Notes under the pieces: model-generated
What the model saw: the letters and a program-made list of their open reading frames with translations, nothing else
Databases searched by the model: none
Told to the model about the DNA's origin: nothing
Assembly: GCA_017558775.1 (NCBI GenBank)
Contig: JAFYTP010000002.1
Span: forward strand, 62,001-126,000
Length of the DNA stretch: 64,000 nucleotides
Direction of reading: 5' to 3'
Source of the DNA: Bacteroidales bacterium
GTDB taxonomy: Bacteria; Bacteroidota; Bacteroidia; Bacteroidales; UBA932
Shown: piece by piece, positions 60,951 through 64,000 of the stretch
How positions within the stretch are numbered: position 1 is the first letter of the stretch
How the letters are laid out: each line of letters opens with the position of its first letter
Program-made: the position numbers and the translations under genes

Positions 60951-63218
60951 TTATGATTCGTCACTCCCGACCTGATCGGGAGTCTCCACCATCCAGCGGT
61001 TGAGCCAGTTGAAGTACGTCCTGTGCCAGTACAGAGCATTCTGGGGCTTGAGGATCCAGTGGTTTTCGCCCGGGAAGATGACGAGCTTGGACGGGACGCC
61101 CATCATCTGGGCGGCGTTGAATGCGGCCATGCCCTCATCGTACGGGACGCGGAAGTCCATGCCGCCGTGGATGCAAAGGATCGGAGTATGCCAGTTCTGG
61201 ACAAGCTTGTGCGGAGAGTTGGCGTAGTGGCGGACGGCCTTGGGCGCGTTGGACCAGGGAGAGCCGGCCTGCTGGATGCCGCCGAAGGTGATGCCGTCAC
61301 CGGCGGGACCGACCTTACCGGTCTCGTAAGCATACTCGTGCGGAATGCCACCGTTATCCCAGTTCGGGAACCACATTTCCTCGGTCGTCATATACATGTG
61401 CTCCTCGTTGAAGATACCCGCATGGGCGATGAAGCAATCGTACAGGTCACCGTGGATACCAGCCAGATAATAAACACTATAGCCACCGTAGGAAGCGCCG
61501 CAGGCGGCGAGCTTGTTCACGAAGGGTTCGGCCTTGATCATCTTGCCGGCGGCGAGATAATCCTGCATGTTCAGGCCGATGTAATCGCCCGAAATCTGCT
61601 CGCACCAGGGCTGGCCGAAAGCGGTCGTTCCGTGGCGGTTCGGCAGGACGACGACGAAGCCCTGATGGGCCATCAGACAGTAGTTCCAGCGATAGGACCA
61701 TCCCTGCGACAGGGTACCCTGCGGGCCGCCGAGGCAGATCTCGATGGCGGGATATTCCTTCGTGCGGTCGAACTGCGGCGGATAGAGGACCCAGGTGAGC
61801 ATTTCCCCGCCGTCGGCCGTCGGAACCATCCGGGCCTCGGTCTCATGCTTGTCCAGCTGGTCCAGGATATGGGCGTTCTCGAAAGTGAGCTGGTCGATGG
61901 AAGTGTCCTTCACGGCCACGATTTCGGTCGGGAAGTCCATCGAGCAGTAGGTCGTCAGGAGCGTGCCGTCCTGCAGGATGCCGAACGGAGTGCCGAAGTC
62001 GAACCAGAGGCTGGGCGCGGTCCGGCGGAAGAAAGCGGTCTCCGGGTCGCAGATGACATTGAAAACGCCCTGGACGCCGTCCACCAGCGAATTGAAGTAC
62101 AGCGACTTGCTGTCCTCCGCCCACACGGGCGCATCGACATTGTAAGCGAAATCGGCCGTCAGGTCGAGGATGTTCTCGATGGTGGGATTGGCGCTCTGCC
62201 CCTCCCCTTCCGGGGCATAGACCACATCGGCCACCATCAGCCGGACCTTGTCGGCCTCATAGCCGTCGCGTTCCATCGACAGCCAGGCGATCTTGGTGCC
62301 GTCGGGGCTCCAGACCGGAACGGTGTCGTAGCCGCCGCCCATGGGGATGACGGTAGTTTCGCCGGTCAGGGGGCAATAGATGTAGATTTCGGTATCGGTG
62401 GAGAAGGCGTACTCCTTCCCCGTCTTCTTCTTGCAGGAATAGGCGATATAACGGCCGTCGGGGCTCCAGCAGAGGTTCTCGATGCCGCCGAAGGGGCCGT
62501 TCGGGAGCTGGAACTTCACGTCGGGGCCGCCCAGGATGTCCAGGCCTTCGGTGATGACGCCATTCACCAGCGGGGCGATGAAGGTATGGTCGATCTCTTC
62601 CACCCAGTGGTCCCAATGGCGGTACATCAGATCCTCGGTCGCATACGCATCGGCCTTGGCGAGAAGCGGGTCGGTGTCCACGGGACGCTCGACGGAACTC
62701 TTCACCGGGCTGACGAACATCAGCTGGCTGCCGTCCGGGGAGAGGGTGAACTCGCCGATGCCGTTTTCAACCTTGGTGACCTGGACGCGTGTGCCCAGTT
62801 TGCCGGCCTTGAAGGGAGCCTTCCAGACCTGGCCATCCTGCAGGAAATAGATGGCGTCGCCGTCGGGTGACCAGCGGGCGTTGTTGACGCTTTTTCCGTC
62901 GAGGGTGAGAGGCTTCGGGCGGCCGCCTTCGACCGGAATCGTATAGAGGTTGCGGACGCTGCGGTTGTCCGCGATCGAGGTGTAACTGACGCCGTAAAGG
63001 ATGGTCTTTCCGTCGGGGGAAAGCTGCGGATCGGAGAGTCGTCCGAGGGACAGGAGGACCTCCGGAGACATCCGGCCGTCCTCGACCTTGATGTCGGACG
63101 GACCGATGTAACCTTCTTGTGGTTTCATGGGCTCATTTTTACACGCAAGGACGGAAAAAACCGCCATCGCGAGGGTTAACATTTTTGTTTTCATATCAAA
63201 CATATTTGTTTTATTCAT
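60951..63218 (-). CDS. S9-family peptidase (prolyl oligopeptidase/DPP-like) lipoprotein
   Basis: 755 residues from ATG 63218, which overlaps the WYL stop by 8 bases; ATGs at 63203 and 63194 (MKTKMLTLAMAV) are alternatives. The signal ends in a lipobox, VLAC. Residues 40-400 form a beta-propeller of WD40/TolB-like repeats (LSPDGSQLMF, WSPDGRYIAYS, WSPDGTKIAWL). The C-terminal alpha/beta hydrolase has the nucleophile in CGASYGGYS near residue 575, aspartate in GGMDFRVPYDEG and histidine in FPGENHWI. It should release small peptides at the cell surface or periplasm. The last residues (TPDQVGSDES) are encoded by a palindromic repeat. Confidence 0.92.
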   Translation of the reverse strand: MNKTNMFDMKTKMLTLAMAVFSVLACKNEPMKPQEGYIGPSDIKVEDGRMSPEVLLSLGRLSDPQLSPDGKTILYGVSYTSIADNRSVRNLYTIPVEGGRPKPLTLDGKSVNNARWSPDGDAIYFLQDGQVWKAPFKAGKLGTRVQVTKVENGIGEFTLSPDGSQLMFVSPVKSSVERPVDTDPLLAKADAYATEDLMYRHWDHWVEEIDHTFIAPLVNGVITEGLDILGGPDVKFQLPNGPFGGIENLCWSPDGRYIAYSCKKKTGKEYAFSTDTEIYIYCPLTGETTVIPMGGGYDTVPVWSPDGTKIAWLSMERDGYEADKVRLMVADVVYAPEGEGQSANPTIENILDLTADFAYNVDAPVWAEDSKSLYFNSLVDGVQGVFNVICDPETAFFRRTAPSLWFDFGTPFGILQDGTLLTTYCSMDFPTEIVAVKDTSIDQLTFENAHILDQLDKHETEARMVPTADGGEMLTWVLYPPQFDRTKEYPAIEICLGGPQGTLSQGWSYRWNYCLMAHQGFVVVLPNRHGTTAFGQPWCEQISGDYIGLNMQDYLAAGKMIKAEPFVNKLAACGASYGGYSVYYLAGIHGDLYDCFIAHAGIFNEEHMYMTTEEMWFPNWDNGGIPHEYAYETGKVGPAGDGITFGGIQQAGSPWSNAPKAVRHYANSPHKLVQNWHTPILCIHGGMDFRVPYDEGMAAFNAAQMMGVPSKLVIFPGENHWILKPQNALYWHRTYFNWLNRWMVETPDQVGSDES
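60963..60983. repeat. REP-like palindrome inside the S9 peptidase C-terminus
   Basis: Perfect stem ACTCCCGA/TCGGGAGT with loop CCTGA, 19 bases from the previous palindrome. It codes for the final residues of the peptidase, so the repeat has been absorbed into the gene. Confidence 0.55.
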
Positions 63219-64000
63219 ACAATTTCAATGCATTACGAAGCGCCTGCTTCACTTGCTCCCGCAAGGACTCCGGTTCGAGGATTTCGAGCCTTTCCCCGTG
63301 TTTCACGAGCTCCATGATGAAGTTCGGATTGGGAATCACCCGTAACGCGAAGAGGCAATAACCGTCTTTTTCCCCCAGAAACATCTGGCTCGGATGGAGC
63401 GGCAGGTCCTGCAGATAGGCCGCCTCGCGGAGCGTCGTGCGGAGCTTCACGAGTACCGGCGGATCCCCCTCCGGAAGGTAGATGCCGTAGCTGGATTCGA
63501 AGAGTTCATCGACCTGGAAACCCTTCGGCATTTTGAACTTATCACCCGTCGGCTTGAGCGCGAGGATACGGTCCATCGCGTACACGCGGAGGGCCGATGC
63601 TTCGCCGCTGTAGGCGACGATATACCACCGCTTGGCGAACTCCTTCACGGCGTACGGCCGGATATGCCGGACCTCCTCTTCCTCACTCATATATTTACGG
63701 TAATGGAGCTCCATCTCCGCATTGTCCAGCATCGCCTGCATCACCGAGATGAGCCACTTCTGCCCGGAGGGGATGTCTTCCACCGACACCCGGCCGGAGA
63801 GGCGCTCTTTTCCCAGCGTGAGGAGATTGTTGACCGTAAAGGTATTGACAAGCCAGTCGACGGACTGGCGCTTGTCCACGGCACTCTCCCCCGCGTCTAT
63901 ATAATATCTATTGGTGCTGCGGTTGCAGGCGATCTCGATGCCGAACACCTCGGCGACCGCCTCCCGGTGGTTGTTGAACGACCGGCGGGGGTAGTCCTCG
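63211..64000 (-). CDS. WYL-domain transcriptional regulator (5' end outside window)
   Basis: 263 residues are visible and the frame stays open at the window edge, so the start is not seen; a GTG at 63948 is internal. Upstream residues PRRSFNNHREAVAEVFGIEI continue the family match. The WYL core is present: MELHYRKYMSEEEEVRHIRPYAVKEFAKRWYIVAYSG, then ALRVYAMDRI. WYL regulators bind ligands such as nucleotides or single-stranded DNA; the N-terminal HTH would be just outside the window. The S9 peptidase start overlaps its stop, so the two are co-translated, and it may control that gene. Confidence 0.85.
   Translation of the reverse strand, partial: EDYPRRSFNNHREAVAEVFGIEIACNRSTNRYYIDAGESAVDKRQSVDWLVNTFTVNNLLTLGKERLSGRVSVEDIPSGQKWLISVMQAMLDNAEMELHYRKYMSEEEEVRHIRPYAVKEFAKRWYIVAYSGEASALRVYAMDRILALKPTGDKFKMPKGFQVDELFESSYGIYLPEGDPPVLVKLRTTLREAAYLQDLPLHPSQMFLGEKDGYCLFALRVIPNPNFIMELVKHGERLEILEPESLREQVKQALRNALKLYE

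Overview
The window reads as chromosome from a fairly GC-rich member of the Bacteroidales (Bacteroidota). Evidence: Bacteroidota-type -7 boxes (TAnnTTTG) in front of most transcription units, a DUF4954 protein, the Bacteroidota form of the Wza/Wzc/CpsB capsule export set, a PqqD/nucleotidyltransferase/S24-S26 peptidase cluster, and very tight ATGA/TGATG-type gene overlaps. Genus cannot be assigned from the sequence alone. No tRNA, rRNA, CRISPR array or transposase gene was seen, and no stretch over 300 bases lacks a gene.

Layout. 1-3110 (minus): a HAMP-like membrane protein, a TrkH potassium transporter and a RecD-like helicase cut by the window edge. 3213-5676 (plus): a ROK regulator and a class I/II aminotransferase. 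5689-11363 (minus): a heterodimeric ABC exporter pair followed by DUF4954. 11459-14881 (minus): a GDP-fucose type block, namely GDP-mannose 4,6-dehydratase with a fused HTH domain, a cytidylyltransferase/GHMP-kinase fusion, and GDP-L-fucose synthase. 14994-25115 (minus): central metabolism (icd, gltA, thrA, purU, an FAD/Fe-S 2-hydroxyacid dehydrogenase and a divergent aspartokinase-like protein). 25154-27720 (minus): two nucleotide-sugar dehydrogenases.

27.8-53.6 kb is a surface polysaccharide locus. A long minus-strand operon of about 20 kb starts at a good promoter near 53,670. It runs wza, wzc, cpsB, rfbD, rfbC, rfbB, wzx flippase, glf, a glycosyltransferase, a wzy-like polymerase, further glycosyltransferases, two paralogous secreted beta-helix proteins and gmhA. 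It ends head-on against a plus-strand pair, the phosphoglycosyl transferase that should start the repeat unit and a WecG/TagA/CpsF transferase. A separate minus-strand unit (rfbA, lactonase lipoprotein, UDP-glucuronate 4-epimerase-like, small secreted protein) ends at a textbook intrinsic terminator at 27,759-27,786. Together the genes predict dTDP-rhamnose, UDP-galactofuranose, UDP-uronic acids and possibly GDP-fucose or a heptose as building blocks for a Wzx/Wzy-type polymer exported by Wza/Wzc.

53.7-64 kb: rnhA and pdxA, then a compact minus-strand operon (S24/S26 peptidase, PqqD-like protein, NTP_transf_5 nucleotidyltransferase, ABC exporter) that looks like a peptide modification and export cassette with no recognisable precursor. 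After it come recG, an S9 peptidase lipoprotein and a WYL regulator cut by the window edge.

The observations most worth follow-up are the HTH-GMD fusion with same-phase palindromes over its own promoter, the PqqD cassette without a precursor, the degenerate aspartokinase-like protein, the cytidylyltransferase/GHMP fusion, the paired beta-helix proteins, and short palindromic repeats that have been absorbed into coding sequence.
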